Shown piece after piece: positions 8,726-17,380 of a DNA stretch of 64,000 nucleotides. The DNA comes from Massilia endophytica (lineage in GTDB: Bacteria > Pseudomonadota > Gammaproteobacteria > Burkholderiales > Burkholderiaceae_D). Every line of letters begins with the position of its first letter. Position 1 is the stretch's first letter. The notes under the pieces are model-generated. The model worked only from the letters and a program-made list of their open reading frames with translations, did no database searches and was not told the DNA's origin. The stretch covers positions 4,278,001-4,342,000 of the forward strand of contig NZ_CP088952.1 of the NCBI RefSeq assembly GCF_021165955.1. The letters run 5' to 3'. Made by a program: the position numbers and the translations under genes.

Positions 8726-10010
8726 TGATGTTCCGTGGAGAAGTGCTGGTGAGCCAGCGTTGCAGCGGCTCGTGGATTTCGTATTGCTGGGTGCCGAAGG
8801 AACGGAACAGGGTTTCGATATCTGCCAGCGGTGCGGTCGTGAAATCGATTTCCGGTACAGGCGCAATAGGAGCGTTGGTGACCATGCCCCAGATGCCTTC
8901 GCCATGCCCGCCCTTCCGGGTGACGACTTTCCAGGACCATGCGGTGGCCGCCCAGCCAAGCTTCGCGTAGGTGTCGAAGGAAGCGCGCGCCACCTGCCCG
9001 CCGCGCTCCAGCCCGAGGAAGGCATAGGGCTGCATCTCGCCCACGAAGAAGGCGGTGTCGAGGCGCTTCAGGCGTTCGTCCCAGGCGCAGACCGTGTCGC
9101 CGCCGCTGGCATCGCAGGTGAGCCACTTGCGGTGTACTTCCACGCCCGGCTTGGCCCAGCCGAAGTGCCCCGGATAAGGGTGCATTTCGAAGGCGACGTT
9201 GCGCATGCCGTAGTCCGAAGGCTTGCCGTAAGCGTCGATGCCCTTCACATGGCCCGGCAGGATGATGACGTGGTTCGGGTCGGCCGCGCGCACGGCCGCA
9301 TACAGCTTGCGCATCACGGCGGCCATGTTCTCGGGCGTGGTGCCCCAGGGTTCGTTCAGGATGCTGTATCCCGCCACCGTGCCGCGGTCCTTGTAGCGCG
9401 TGGCCACCTGCTGCCACAGCCACTCGGTGCGCGACTGGTAGTCCGCATTGGTCCAGTACTCATTCCGGTTGGCGCAGCCGCTGTGGTGTTCATGCCCCTG
9501 GCTGCCCACGGCGCCGTGCAGGTCGAGAATGACGTACATGCCGCGCGCCTCGGCCTGCGCAATCGCCCAGTCCAGGTAGTGCCAGGCGTCGGCACGCAGC
9601 TGGCGCGGGCGGTATTCGTCCTCCACCACGCTGTAGATGAAGGGCAGGCGCACCACGTTCAGGCCATGCTGTTTCATCAGGTCCCAATCGCGGCTGGTGA
9701 TCCAGTTATCGCGGAAGAGCTTCATCAGCCGTTCGCGTTCGGCGTGGCCGAAGCGCTTGTCCAGCACCGCCTCCAGCTTGCACTGGTCGTCGATGCCCGC
9801 CGAACCCTGCTCCATCATCCAGAACTCATTGAGCAGCCAGTTGCCGAGATTGACGCCGCGCAGGGTAACGGGCTGCTGCTGCGCATTCAGCCAGCGCGTG
9901 CCTTCCGTATGGATCATCGAAAGGCCTTGCGGCGCGGGCTCGCGCACCGACGCACAGGCCGCGAGCACCGGAAGCGCGGCGAAGAGCATCAGGCGTATCA
10001 ATCTGTGCAT
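8712..10010 (-). CDS. GH5 glucanase (cellulase family) lipoprotein
   Basis: A 432-residue protein starting with a lipoprotein signal (lipobox LAAC, Cys19), so it is probably anchored in the outer membrane or exposed. The GH5 barrel has the RGVNLGNWLL beginning typical of exo-1,3-glucanase/endoglucanase types. The acid/base Glu220 lies in ILNEPWG and the nucleophile Glu325 in FVGEMQP. It likely attacks beta-1,4- or beta-1,3-glucan. The start at 10010 is chosen because AAGGAG lies six bases upstream; an ATG two codons earlier is less well spaced. A perfect operator-like palindrome is directly upstream. The stop overlaps the GH1 start. Confidence 0.88.
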   Translation of the reverse strand: MHRLIRLMLFAALPVLAACASVREPAPQGLSMIHTEGTRWLNAQQQPVTLRGVNLGNWLLNEFWMMEQGSAGIDDQCKLEAVLDKRFGHAERERLMKLFRDNWITSRDWDLMKQHGLNVVRLPFIYSVVEDEYRPRQLRADAWHYLDWAIAQAEARGMYVILDLHGAVGSQGHEHHSGCANRNEYWTNADYQSRTEWLWQQVATRYKDRGTVAGYSILNEPWGTTPENMAAVMRKLYAAVRAADPNHVIILPGHVKGIDAYGKPSDYGMRNVAFEMHPYPGHFGWAKPGVEVHRKWLTCDASGGDTVCAWDERLKRLDTAFFVGEMQPYAFLGLERGGQVARASFDTYAKLGWAATAWSWKVVTRKGGHGEGIWGMVTNAPIAPVPEIDFTTAPLADIETLFRSFGTQQYEIHEPLQRWLTSTSPRNINDIQ

Positions 10011-10024
10011 TTCCATCTCCTTTT

Positions 10025-10038
10025 TGGAAAGCTTTCCA
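10025..10038. promoter_or_regulatory. Operator-like palindrome before the GH5-GH1 operon
   Basis: TGGAAAGCTTTCCA is a perfect 14-base palindrome ending just before the ribosome-binding site of the GH5 gene. It shares the TGGAAA and CCA ends with the two other sites in this locus but has AGCT instead of ACGT at the centre. It may allow separate control of GH5-GH1 even if transcripts enter from lacI. Confidence 0.6.
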
Positions 10039-10084
10039 TATACGGCATTTATAAAGGCATGCCGAAAACGCATGCCTTGTTTTC

Positions 10085-11098
10085 TTACTTGCGCGCTGCT
10101 TCGGCCAGCGAGGCGCGGTGCGTCACGCTGACAGGGTACTGCCTCGATACCGGCCGCTCCCCGCCGTAGCAGCGGTTCAGCAGCGAATTCAGTCCGCTCA
10201 GCGTCACGTCGCGCCAGGGCACATGCACGGAGGTCAGGCGCGGCGCGGTGAATTCCGCGCTCGGCGTATCGTCGTAGCCCAGTACCGATACCTGCTGCGG
10301 CACGGCGATGCCCGCCTGCTGGAAGTACGACAGCGCACCCACCGCCATTTCGTCGTTGGCGCACCAGACGGCCGTGAATTCATAGCCCGATTTGTGCAGC
10401 TCCTCGGCGCAGGCCCAGCCGCCTTCGGGCGAGAAGTCGCTCTCCGCGATCCAAAGCACCTTGGGATCGATGCCGCAGCGCTGGAGTTCGGCCATGAAGC
10501 CGCTGATGCGGTCCACGTTGTCCGGCGCGCTGGAAGGACCGGCGATCACGGCGATCTTGCTGTGCTTGTGCGCCAGCAGGGCAGCCGCGGCCAGCGCCCC
10601 GCCCTGGCGGTGGTCCACATAGAAGCACTGTTCGCTCTGGCCGTTGGCGTTGTGGTTCACCGCCACCATTTTCCAGCCGCGCGCCGTGAATGCTTCGATA
10701 TCGCTGTTCAGGAGCGCGGTGCTCATGGTGATGATGCCGTCGCAGCCGCGCTGCATGAGGAATTCGATGCCTTCGATGGCCTGGCCGCGCGCGTCGCCCT
10801 GGCCGGAGCCGAAAGCCACCACCATGTGCATGCCGTTGGCGCGCAGTTCGGCGTCCACCAGCTGCAGAATGGGGGTATAGAAGGTGCCTTTCAGGATGGG
10901 GATGTACACGCCGATCATCTGCGTGGTGCCCGACAGCAGGGAGCGCGCCGCATGCGAAGGCCGGAAGTCGAGCTCCTCGATCGCCTTGCGCACCTTGGCC
11001 AGCGTGGCCGGGGAGACCGCGCCTTTGCCGCTGACGACGCGCGAAGCGGTGCCGAGGCCTACGCCAGCCAGTCGGGCCACATCTTTGATGGTTGCCAA
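10085..11098 (-). CDS. LacI-family repressor of the beta-glucan locus
   Basis: A 337-residue regulator. The N-terminal helix-turn-helix (TIKDVARLAGVGLGTASRVVSG, residues 3-24) and hinge (RPSHAARSL) are followed by a periplasmic-binding-protein-like sugar-sensing domain. The start codon is TTG, which gives the canonical MATIKDVA beginning; there is no better ATG. It lies upstream of GH5-GH1 in the same direction (74-base gap). An operator in its own promoter region implies autoregulation. The effector is likely glucose, cellobiose or another beta-glucoside, inferred only from the neighbours. Confidence 0.92.
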   Translation of the reverse strand: MATIKDVARLAGVGLGTASRVVSGKGAVSPATLAKVRKAIEELDFRPSHAARSLLSGTTQMIGVYIPILKGTFYTPILQLVDAELRANGMHMVVAFGSGQGDARGQAIEGIEFLMQRGCDGIITMSTALLNSDIEAFTARGWKMVAVNHNANGQSEQCFYVDHRQGGALAAAALLAHKHSKIAVIAGPSSAPDNVDRISGFMAELQRCGIDPKVLWIAESDFSPEGGWACAEELHKSGYEFTAVWCANDEMAVGALSYFQQAGIAVPQQVSVLGYDDTPSAEFTAPRLTSVHVPWRDVTLSGLNSLLNRCYGGERPVSRQYPVSVTHRASLAEAARK

Positions 11099-11171
11099 GG
11101 TTCTAACGCCTTATTCAGTCTGAGATTGCGCAAGGATACTGCAAAGCCCCGCCCACTGGGTCGGCTATGCC

Positions 11172-11191
11172 ATATGGAAACGTTACCATAT
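11172..11191. promoter_or_regulatory. LacI operator in the lacI promoter region
   Basis: A 20-base near-palindrome with the core TGGAAACGTTACCA (11175-11188), identical to the core before the GH3 operon. It lies about 75 bases upstream of the lacI TTG start. This fits autoregulation by the repressor. Confidence 0.75.
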
Positions 11192-11233
11192 ATCTGCCGG
11201 GACTATAGCACAACGCCCGGCCAATGCAAGCGC

Positions 11234-12283
11234 TCAGCGGGCTGCCGCAACCTGGGCGATGGTATCCAGGTTGCGGTCCAGGGACATGGCCAGTCCGGTG
11301 AGCATCTGCGTCACGCTGGCGAAGAAGGCCGGGTTGATGCGGGCGAAAGTGTCGCTCGGCGCGTGATAGTCCTCGTGGTCAGCCACGCCGAAGTAGAGGA
11401 AGGGGATGCCCGCCTTGTGGAAGGCTCCATGATCGGAGCTGGAGGTCCAGTCCTCCACCGATCCTGCCAGCAGCTGCGGGCGGTCATGCCCCGCCGTCAC
11501 GTGCACCGACGTGGCGGCTGCCGACTGCTCCACCAGGGGTTTCAGGAAGGGGTAGTGGTGGGTGCCCGCGACGAAGATCTGGTTGTCGTTATTGTGGGCG
11601 ATCATGTCGAAGTTCAGGTTCATCGCAACCTGCTCCTTCGGCACCGGCAACCTCGCAACGAAGGCATTGGCGCCTTCAAGACCCAGCTCCTCGGCATCGA
11701 AAGCGGCGAAGATAATGGAATGCTGCGGCGGATTGGCCTTGAACCGGGCTGCCAGCGCCAGCATGGCAGCCACTCCAGATGCGTTGTCGTCCGCGCCGGG
11801 ATAGAGCTTGCCGTTGCGGATGCCGAGGTGATCGTAGTGCGCCGAGATCACCAGGTAGCGGTCCGGCGCCGCCGTGCCCCGCACATAGCCGACAATATTC
11901 GTGGCGTCGTTATAGGCCGTTTCGTAAGGGCGCCCTGGCGTCACCAGGCCCTTGATGCTGCGGTGCTTGAAGGTGAAGGGCTGGCGGAAGCTGCCGCCGA
12001 AGGGCTGCAGGCCGAGCGCGGCGAAGCGCTGCTCGATCAGCGCCTGCGCCTTGCGGTTGCCTGGTGTGCCTGTCCTGCGCCCTTCGTATTCGGGCGAGGA
12101 CAGGATACGCACATCCTCCAGCAGGGCTGCGCGCTCGGCGGCCGACATGGGCGCGGGCGGCTGCGATGCCGAGGGCATCGGCACCGAAATCCGCTTCGCT
12201 TCCAGATAGCTGGCCCCGTTGAACCAGGCTGCGATCAGGGCCACCACAATCAGCCCGCGCACAATACGCCGCTTCATTGCCAT
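11234..12283 (-). CDS. M28-family zinc aminopeptidase, membrane-anchored or secreted
   Basis: A 349-residue protein with an N-terminal hydrophobic segment (about residues 8-24) after an Arg-rich start, so it is exported or membrane-anchored. The M28 metal ligands are visible: His149 in SAHYDHLG, the Asp pair in GADDNASG (165-166), Glu198/199 in DAEELG, Asp in NFDMI and a late His in HEDYHAPSD. It probably removes N-terminal residues from peptides in the periplasm. It follows pntB by four bases, with GGAG seven bases before the ATG, so it is likely read from the pnt transcript. The functional link to transhydrogenase is unclear. Confidence 0.88.
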   Translation of the reverse strand: MAMKRRIVRGLIVVALIAAWFNGASYLEAKRISVPMPSASQPPAPMSAAERAALLEDVRILSSPEYEGRRTGTPGNRKAQALIEQRFAALGLQPFGGSFRQPFTFKHRSIKGLVTPGRPYETAYNDATNIVGYVRGTAAPDRYLVISAHYDHLGIRNGKLYPGADDNASGVAAMLALAARFKANPPQHSIIFAAFDAEELGLEGANAFVARLPVPKEQVAMNLNFDMIAHNNDNQIFVAGTHHYPFLKPLVEQSAAATSVHVTAGHDRPQLLAGSVEDWTSSSDHGAFHKAGIPFLYFGVADHEDYHAPSDTFARINPAFFASVTQMLTGLAMSLDRNLDTIAQVAAAR

Positions 12284-12287
12284 GCTC

Positions 12288-13748
12288 TTACTCCGCCGCC
12301 TTCACCATGTCTTCAATGACTTTCTTCGCATCGCCGAAGACCATCATGGTCTTGTCCATGTAGAAGAGCTCATTGTCCAGGCCTGCGTAGCCGGCCGCCA
12401 TCGAGCGCTTGTTGACGATGACGGTCTTGGCCTTGTAGGCCTCCAGGATGGGCATCCCCGCGATGGGCGACTTCGGATCCTTCGCTGCCGGGTTCACCAC
12501 GTCGTTCGCGCCAAGCACGAGCACCACGTCGGCCTGGCCGAACTCGCTGTTGATGTCTTCCATCTCGAACACCTGGTCGTATGGCACCTCGGCTTCGGCG
12601 AGCAGCACGTTCATGTGGCCCGGCATGCGGCCCGCCACGGGGTGGATCGCGTACTTGACCGTTACACCATGCTCGGTGAGCTTCTCCACCAGTTCCTTCA
12701 GCGCGTGCTGGGCGCGTGCCACTGCCAGGCCGTAGCCCGGAACGATGATGACGGTTTCCGCATTGCTCATCAGGAAGGCCGCATCGTCCGCCGAGCCGGA
12801 TTTGACGGGACGCTGCTGCTGCGCGCCGCCGGTGCTGGCAGAGGAAGCCTCGCCGCCGAAGCCGCCCAGGATCACGTTGAAGAAGGAGCGGTTCATGGCC
12901 TTGCACATGATGTAGCTCAGGATCGCGCCCGAGCTGCCCACCAGCGAACCGGCGATGATCAGCATGGAGTTATTCAGCGAGAAGCCGATACCTGCCGCCG
13001 CCCAGCCGGAATAGCTGTTCAGCATGGACACCACCACCGGCATGTCCGCACCGCCGATGGGAATGATGATCAGCACACCGAGCACGAAGGCGATGGCCGT
13101 CATGAGCAGGAAAGGCGTCCATGCCGGCTCCACGCCGCCGCTGAAAACGAAGGCCAGGCCCAACGCGATCATCACCAGCGCCAGCACCAGGTTCAGGATG
13201 TGCTGGCCGCTGAAGACCACGGGCGCACCCTGGAACAGGCGAAACTTGTATTTGCCCGCCAGCTTGCCGAAGGCGATCACCGAGCCGCTGAAGGTGATGG
13301 CGCCCACGAAGGTGCCGATAAAGAGTTCGATACGGTTACCGATGGGCAGAGCCTCGCCCACGGCGGCGATATTGAAGGCATGCGGCTCCGAAACCGCCGC
13401 CACGGCGATGCAGACAGCGGCGAGGCCGATGAGCGAGTGCATGGCCGCCACCAGTTCCGGCATCTTGGTCATTTCAACCTTCTTCGCCAGGTAGGCGCCG
13501 ATGGCGCCGCCCACCACCACGCCGAGGGCCACCAGGCCAAGGCCAATGCCGCCGCCCGCCGCCGCTTCCGATTTGAGCTTCAGGATCAGCGCAATAGTGG
13601 TCACGAAGGCGATGGCCATGCCGGTCATACCGAAGGCATTGCCCTTGCGCGCCGTGGCGGGCGAGGAAAGGCCTTTCAGCGCCTGGATAAAGCACACGGA
13701 CGCTATCAGATACAGCATCGTCACCAGGTTCATGGAAATGAAGCTCAT
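12288..13748 (-). CDS. pntB: Proton-translocating NAD(P) transhydrogenase, beta subunit
   Basis: 486 residues. The N-terminal two-thirds hold about nine membrane helices. The C-terminal soluble domain binds NADP(H) and carries IVPGYGLAVARAQHAL, its nucleotide fingerprint, plus KRSMAAGYAG near the end. Together with the alpha subunits it uses the proton gradient to make NADPH from NADH at the inner membrane. The start overlaps the end of pntA2 by four bases. Confidence 0.96.
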   Translation of the reverse strand: MSFISMNLVTMLYLIASVCFIQALKGLSSPATARKGNAFGMTGMAIAFVTTIALILKLKSEAAAGGGIGLGLVALGVVVGGAIGAYLAKKVEMTKMPELVAAMHSLIGLAAVCIAVAAVSEPHAFNIAAVGEALPIGNRIELFIGTFVGAITFSGSVIAFGKLAGKYKFRLFQGAPVVFSGQHILNLVLALVMIALGLAFVFSGGVEPAWTPFLLMTAIAFVLGVLIIIPIGGADMPVVVSMLNSYSGWAAAGIGFSLNNSMLIIAGSLVGSSGAILSYIMCKAMNRSFFNVILGGFGGEASSASTGGAQQQRPVKSGSADDAAFLMSNAETVIIVPGYGLAVARAQHALKELVEKLTEHGVTVKYAIHPVAGRMPGHMNVLLAEAEVPYDQVFEMEDINSEFGQADVVLVLGANDVVNPAAKDPKSPIAGMPILEAYKAKTVIVNKRSMAAGYAGLDNELFYMDKTMMVFGDAKKVIEDMVKAAE

Positions 13749-14062
13749 TGCTTGCCCCCTTCCTTGGCGCCCTTGCCTTCCTTCTTCTTGAACATCTCCA
13801 GCATGCGCTGGGTGACGAGGAAGCCGCCGAAGACGTTGACGGCCGCCAGCGCCACGGCGACCGTGCCCGCGACCTGTCCCACGACGCCATCCGTCAGGCC
13901 CGCCGCCAGCATGGCGCCGACGATGATGATGGCCGATACCGCATTCGTCACCGCCATGAGCGGCGTGTGCAGCGCAGGCGTAACGTTCCAGACCACGTGG
14001 TAGCCGACGTAAATCGCCAGCACGAAAATAATCAGGTTGATGATGGTGTGGCTGACTTCCAT
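13745..14062 (-). CDS. pntA2: NAD(P) transhydrogenase subunit alpha part 2
   Basis: A 105-residue membrane protein corresponding to the C-terminal helices of the E. coli alpha subunit, with three to four hydrophobic segments starting HTIINLIIFVLAIYVGYHVVW. The tail is unusually Lys/Gly-rich (KKKEGKGAKEGGKQ). It forms part of the proton channel with PntB. Its start lies nine bases after the pntA1 stop and its end overlaps pntB. This is the three-gene form known from Rhodospirillum and many betaproteobacteria. Confidence 0.94.
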   Translation of the reverse strand: MEVSHTIINLIIFVLAIYVGYHVVWNVTPALHTPLMAVTNAVSAIIIVGAMLAAGLTDGVVGQVAGTVAVALAAVNVFGGFLVTQRMLEMFKKKEGKGAKEGGKQ

Positions 14063-14071
14063 ATGTCTCTC

Positions 14072-15184
14072 CTATTTGCGCAGCACTTCGCCAGCGTGGG
14101 CGACGAGGGTGGCCTTGATGATTTCGTCTTCGCGGTCGATCAGCAGCTTGTCTTCTTTGTCGATCACCAGCTTGAGGAAGTCCAGCACATTGCGCGCGTA
14201 CAGCGCGGACGCATCGGCCGCCACCTGGCAGGCCAGGTTCGGTTCGCCGACGATGTAGACGCCATGCTTCACCACCGTCTTGCCCAGTTCGGAGAGCGGG
14301 CAGTTGCCGCCCTGCTCCACCGCCAGGTCCACGATGACGGAGCCCGGCTTCATGGCCTTCACGGTTTCCTCCGAGATCAACACCGGCGCGGGGCGGCCGG
14401 GGATGAGGGCGGTGGTGATGACGATATCGGCCAGCTTGGCGCGTTCGTGCACCAGCTCCGCCTGGCGGCGCATCCAGTCCGCAGGCATGGGACGCGCGTA
14501 GCCGCCCACGCCCTGCGCGATTTCCTTCTCCTCGTCCGTGAGGAAGGGCACGTCGATGAATTTCGCGCCGAGCGACTCCACCTGCTCCTTCACCGGCGGG
14601 CGCACATCGGAAGCTTCGATCACGGCGCCCAGGCGCTTGGCCGTGGCAATGGCCTGCAGGCCCGCCACGCCCACACCCATGATCAGCACACGCGCGGCCT
14701 TCACCGTGCCCGCTGCAGTCATCAGCATGGGCATGAAGCGCTGATAGGTGTTCGCAGCCACCATCACGGCCTTGTAGCCCGCGATATTGGCCTGGGATGA
14801 CAGCACGTCCATGGACTGAGCGCGCGTAATGCGCGGCACGGCCTCCAGCGCAAAGGCGGAGAGGCCCGAGGCAGCCATGGCGACGATGGTTTCCGCGTCG
14901 AAGGGGTTGAGCATGCCGATCACCACACTGCCCGGCTTCATCTGCGCGCGCTCGGCGGCATCGGGCGCCCGCACCTTCAGCACCATCTCGGCGCCCAGTG
15001 CATCGGCCGCGCTGCCGATGGTGGCGCCTGCGGCGGCATAGGCGTCATCCGTGATGGATGCCGCCAGCCCTGCGCCCGACTGCACGACGATGGTGTGCTT
15101 CCCGGCCAGCTTCTTGACGGTTTCCGGCGTGGCTGCAACTCGGGTCTCCCCCGGCCTGGTCTCGGCCGGAACGCCTATTCTCAT
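14072..15184 (-). CDS. pntA1: NAD(P) transhydrogenase subunit alpha part 1
   Basis: A 370-residue soluble NAD(H)-binding subunit. It begins RIGVPAETRPGETRVAATP and has the alanine dehydrogenase/transhydrogenase fold, with a Rossmann motif VLIMGVGVAGLQAIATA in the middle. Start 15184 is chosen because GGAGG lies five bases upstream. The open frame reaches back four codons to a TTG, but those codons overlap this ribosome-binding site. It is the first gene of pntA1-pntA2-pntB-M28. Its promoter must lie in the 163-base gap shared with the divergent nudJ. Confidence 0.95.
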   Translation of the reverse strand: MRIGVPAETRPGETRVAATPETVKKLAGKHTIVVQSGAGLAASITDDAYAAAGATIGSAADALGAEMVLKVRAPDAAERAQMKPGSVVIGMLNPFDAETIVAMAASGLSAFALEAVPRITRAQSMDVLSSQANIAGYKAVMVAANTYQRFMPMLMTAAGTVKAARVLIMGVGVAGLQAIATAKRLGAVIEASDVRPPVKEQVESLGAKFIDVPFLTDEEKEIAQGVGGYARPMPADWMRRQAELVHERAKLADIVITTALIPGRPAPVLISEETVKAMKPGSVIVDLAVEQGGNCPLSELGKTVVKHGVYIVGEPNLACQVAADASALYARNVLDFLKLVIDKEDKLLIDREDEIIKATLVAHAGEVLRK

Positions 15185-15347
15185 AAGTGCCTCCAAAAAT
15201 GTGGATAAACTGGCTAAAATCTAACATGGATTCATAAAAGCCAACATTTTATGTTTGCAACATTTGGAAGAATCCCACACCCGCCGGGGCGGGTCCGGTG
15301 CGCTCAGCCGGAACAGGCTAAAATAGCGCCTCTTTCAAGGATGAAAC
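15185..15347. promoter_or_regulatory. Divergent promoter region between pntA1 and nudJ
   Basis: An AT-rich stretch amid GC-rich genes. A TAAAAT at 15319-15324, 24 bases before the nudJ ATG, looks like a sigma70 -10 box for nudJ. An imperfect dyad TGTTTGCAACA lies near 15252-15262 and could be a regulator site. No -35 element is convincing. Confidence 0.4.
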
Positions 15348-15827
15348 ATGCCGCTTACCTGGAGACCTAACGTCACCGTCGCCGCCGTTATCGAGCGCGA
15401 CGGCAAGTTCCTGCTGATCGAAGAAGAGACCAGCGATGGCATTCGCCTGAACCAGCCGGCGGGCCATCTGGACCAGCACGAATCGCTCGAACAGGCCGTG
15501 GTGCGGGAGACCCTCGAAGAAACGGCGCATGACTTCACGCCCACCGCGCTGGTGGGCATGTACATGTCGCGCTACCGTTCCGCGCGCACGGGGCAGGCGG
15601 TGACCTACCTGCGCTTCGCCTTCTGCGGCGATGTGGGCAAGGAACACGACCGGCCCCTGGACGAAGGCATCCTGCGCACGCTGTGGATGACGCGCGACGA
15701 GATCGCGGCCTGCCGCGAACGCCACCGCAGCCCGCTGCTGCTCACCTGCGTGGACGAATACCTGGCAGGCAAGCGCGCGCCGCTGGACATCCTGCATACC
15801 CACTCCTCGGTGTTCGAGGAAGTGTGA
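15348..15827 (+). CDS. nudJ: NUDIX hydrolase (NudJ-like phosphatase)
   Basis: A 159-residue NUDIX protein with the box spanning about residues 39-61 (G39 through the REXXEET core RETLEET). It starts TWRPNVTVAAVIERDGKFLLIEEE, as in NudJ/YmfB, which dephosphorylates thiamine pyrophosphate precursors and nucleoside di- and triphosphates. In E. coli nudJ is also followed by mnmA, and here the gap is 19 bases, which supports the name. AAGGA precedes the ATG. The true substrate cannot be read from the sequence. Confidence 0.85.
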   Translation: MPLTWRPNVTVAAVIERDGKFLLIEEETSDGIRLNQPAGHLDQHESLEQAVVRETLEETAHDFTPTALVGMYMSRYRSARTGQAVTYLRFAFCGDVGKEHDRPLDEGILRTLWMTRDEIAACRERHRSPLLLTCVDEYLAGKRAPLDILHTHSSVFEEV

Positions 15828-15846
15828 CCGAACCGGATTGAATGGA

Positions 15847-16962
15847 ATGAGCAAGAAAAAAGTCGTGATCGGCATGTCCGGCGGAGTGGACTCCTCGGTC
15901 GCGGCCTGGATGCTGAAGGAACAGGGCTACGAAGTAGTGGGCCTGTTCATGAAGAACTGGGAAGACGACGACGATTCCGAATACTGCTCCACGCGCCAGG
16001 ACTGGATCGACGCGGCCAGCGTGGCGGACGTGATCGGCGTGGACATCGAAGCCGTCAACTTCGCCGCCGAATACAAGGACCGCGTGTTCGCCGAATTCCT
16101 GCGCGAGTACCAGGCGGGCCGCACGCCCAACCCGGACGTGCTGTGCAACGCCGAGATCAAGTTCAAGGCCTTCCTCGACCACGCCATGCACCTGGGCGCG
16201 GACCTGATCGCGACCGGCCACTACGCGCGCGTGCGCCAGAACACGGAGAACCAGCGCTTCGAGCTGCTGAAAGCCTTCGACCATACCAAGGACCAGAGCT
16301 ACTTCCTGCACCGCCTGAACCAGGCGCAGTTGTCCAAGACGCTGTTCCCGCTGGGCGAGATTCCGAAGACGGAAGTGCGCAAGATCGCCGAGAAGCTTGG
16401 CCTGCCCAACGCCGCCAAGAAGGATTCGACGGGAATCTGCTTCATCGGCGAGCGTCCCTTCCGCGACTTCCTGAACCGCTACCTGTCCTACAAGCCCGGA
16501 CCGATGAAGACCCCGGACGGCAAGGTGGTGGGCGAACACGTGGGACTGTCGTTCTACACGCTGGGCCAGCGCAAGGGCATCGGCATCGGCGGCGTGAAGA
16601 CCTACCAGAACGCGGACGGCAGCAGCGACGCGTGGTATGTGGCGCGCAAGGACATCGCCAACAACACGCTGTGGGTGGTGCAGGGACACGACCATCCCTG
16701 GTTGCTGTCGCAAACGCTGGAAGCGGACCAGGCCAGCTGGATCGCGGGCGTGGCGCCCGAAGCGGGCCGCATCGCCGCCAAAACGCGCTACCGCCAGTCC
16801 GACGTGGCCTGCGACGTGGCGCCGCGCGAGGACGGCAATTTTGCGCTGAGTTTCGTGGATGCCCAATGGGCGGTGACGCCGGGCCAGTCGGCCGTGCTGT
16901 ACGACGGCGACGTCTGCCTCGGCGGCGGCATCATTGCCGGTTCAGGCTTCGTCCCCGCCTGA
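15847..16962 (+). CDS. mnmA: tRNA-specific 2-thiouridylase
   Basis: 371 residues. The PP-loop SGGVDSS is at 11-17. The two catalytic cysteines are Cys100 (NPDVLCN) and Cys198 (STGICFIGE). It thiolates U34 of tRNA-Lys, -Glu and -Gln, using sulfur relayed from IscS. The ATG at 15847 gives the canonical MSKKKVVIGMSGG start; a TTG three codons upstream is in frame but not needed. Its 3' end overlaps the end of the opposite-strand receiver gene by 21 bases. Confidence 0.96.
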   Translation: MSKKKVVIGMSGGVDSSVAAWMLKEQGYEVVGLFMKNWEDDDDSEYCSTRQDWIDAASVADVIGVDIEAVNFAAEYKDRVFAEFLREYQAGRTPNPDVLCNAEIKFKAFLDHAMHLGADLIATGHYARVRQNTENQRFELLKAFDHTKDQSYFLHRLNQAQLSKTLFPLGEIPKTEVRKIAEKLGLPNAAKKDSTGICFIGERPFRDFLNRYLSYKPGPMKTPDGKVVGEHVGLSFYTLGQRKGIGIGGVKTYQNADGSSDAWYVARKDIANNTLWVVQGHDHPWLLSQTLEADQASWIAGVAPEAGRIAAKTRYRQSDVACDVAPREDGNFALSFVDAQWAVTPGQSAVLYDGDVCLGGGIIAGSGFVPA

Positions 16963-17370
16963 TTCCTCCGTGCCTGCGGCTTCAGCCTGGGCTTTCTGCT
17001 GGCGCTTCACCATGGCGATCACCGTATTGCGGATGGTCTTGAGCACCGTGCCCGCGTTGAAGGGCTTCACGATAAAGCCATTGAAGCCCAGGCCATGCGC
17101 CCACTGCACGCTGGCGGCATCGAACTCGCTGGAGACCATGAACATGAGCGCCTTCGGGTAATCGGCGCGCATGGCCTTGGCGGCATCCACGTCCGCCTCG
17201 ACGGAATCGCGCGCCACGCAGATGATCTGGGGCTGATACTTAATCAGCAGCACGGCGCCTGCCGCGCAGGTATGGGCCTGGCCGGCCACATCGTAGCCGC
17301 CCTCCGTCAGCACGGTATTGAGCAGGCCGCGCGCCACTGCGCTGCCGTCGATAATCACTGCCTTTAACAT
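16942..17370 (-). CDS. Receiver-domain protein with degenerate phosphorylation site
   Basis: A 142-residue single-domain CheY-like fold. The order beta1 AVIIDGS, beta4 FMVSSEFD and beta5 GFIVKPFN matches receivers, including the invariant Lys before Pro and a Ser in place of Thr. The acidic pair after beta1 is reduced to one Asp. The position of the phosphoacceptor Asp after beta3 reads IICVARDSVEAD, so the aligned residue is not Asp, although an Asp follows two residues later. The C-terminal tail is polar and Glu-rich. It may be a pseudo-receiver that signals by binding only. Start 17370 gives the natural MLKAVIIDG; the frame upstream is unrelated. It follows the nuclease gene by 10 bases and converges on mnmA. 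Confidence 0.75.
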   Translation of the reverse strand: MLKAVIIDGSAVARGLLNTVLTEGGYDVAGQAHTCAAGAVLLIKYQPQIICVARDSVEADVDAAKAMRADYPKALMFMVSSEFDAASVQWAHGLGFNGFIVKPFNAGTVLKTIRNTVIAMVKRQQKAQAEAAGTEESGGDEA

Positions 17371-17380
17371 CGTCTTCGTC

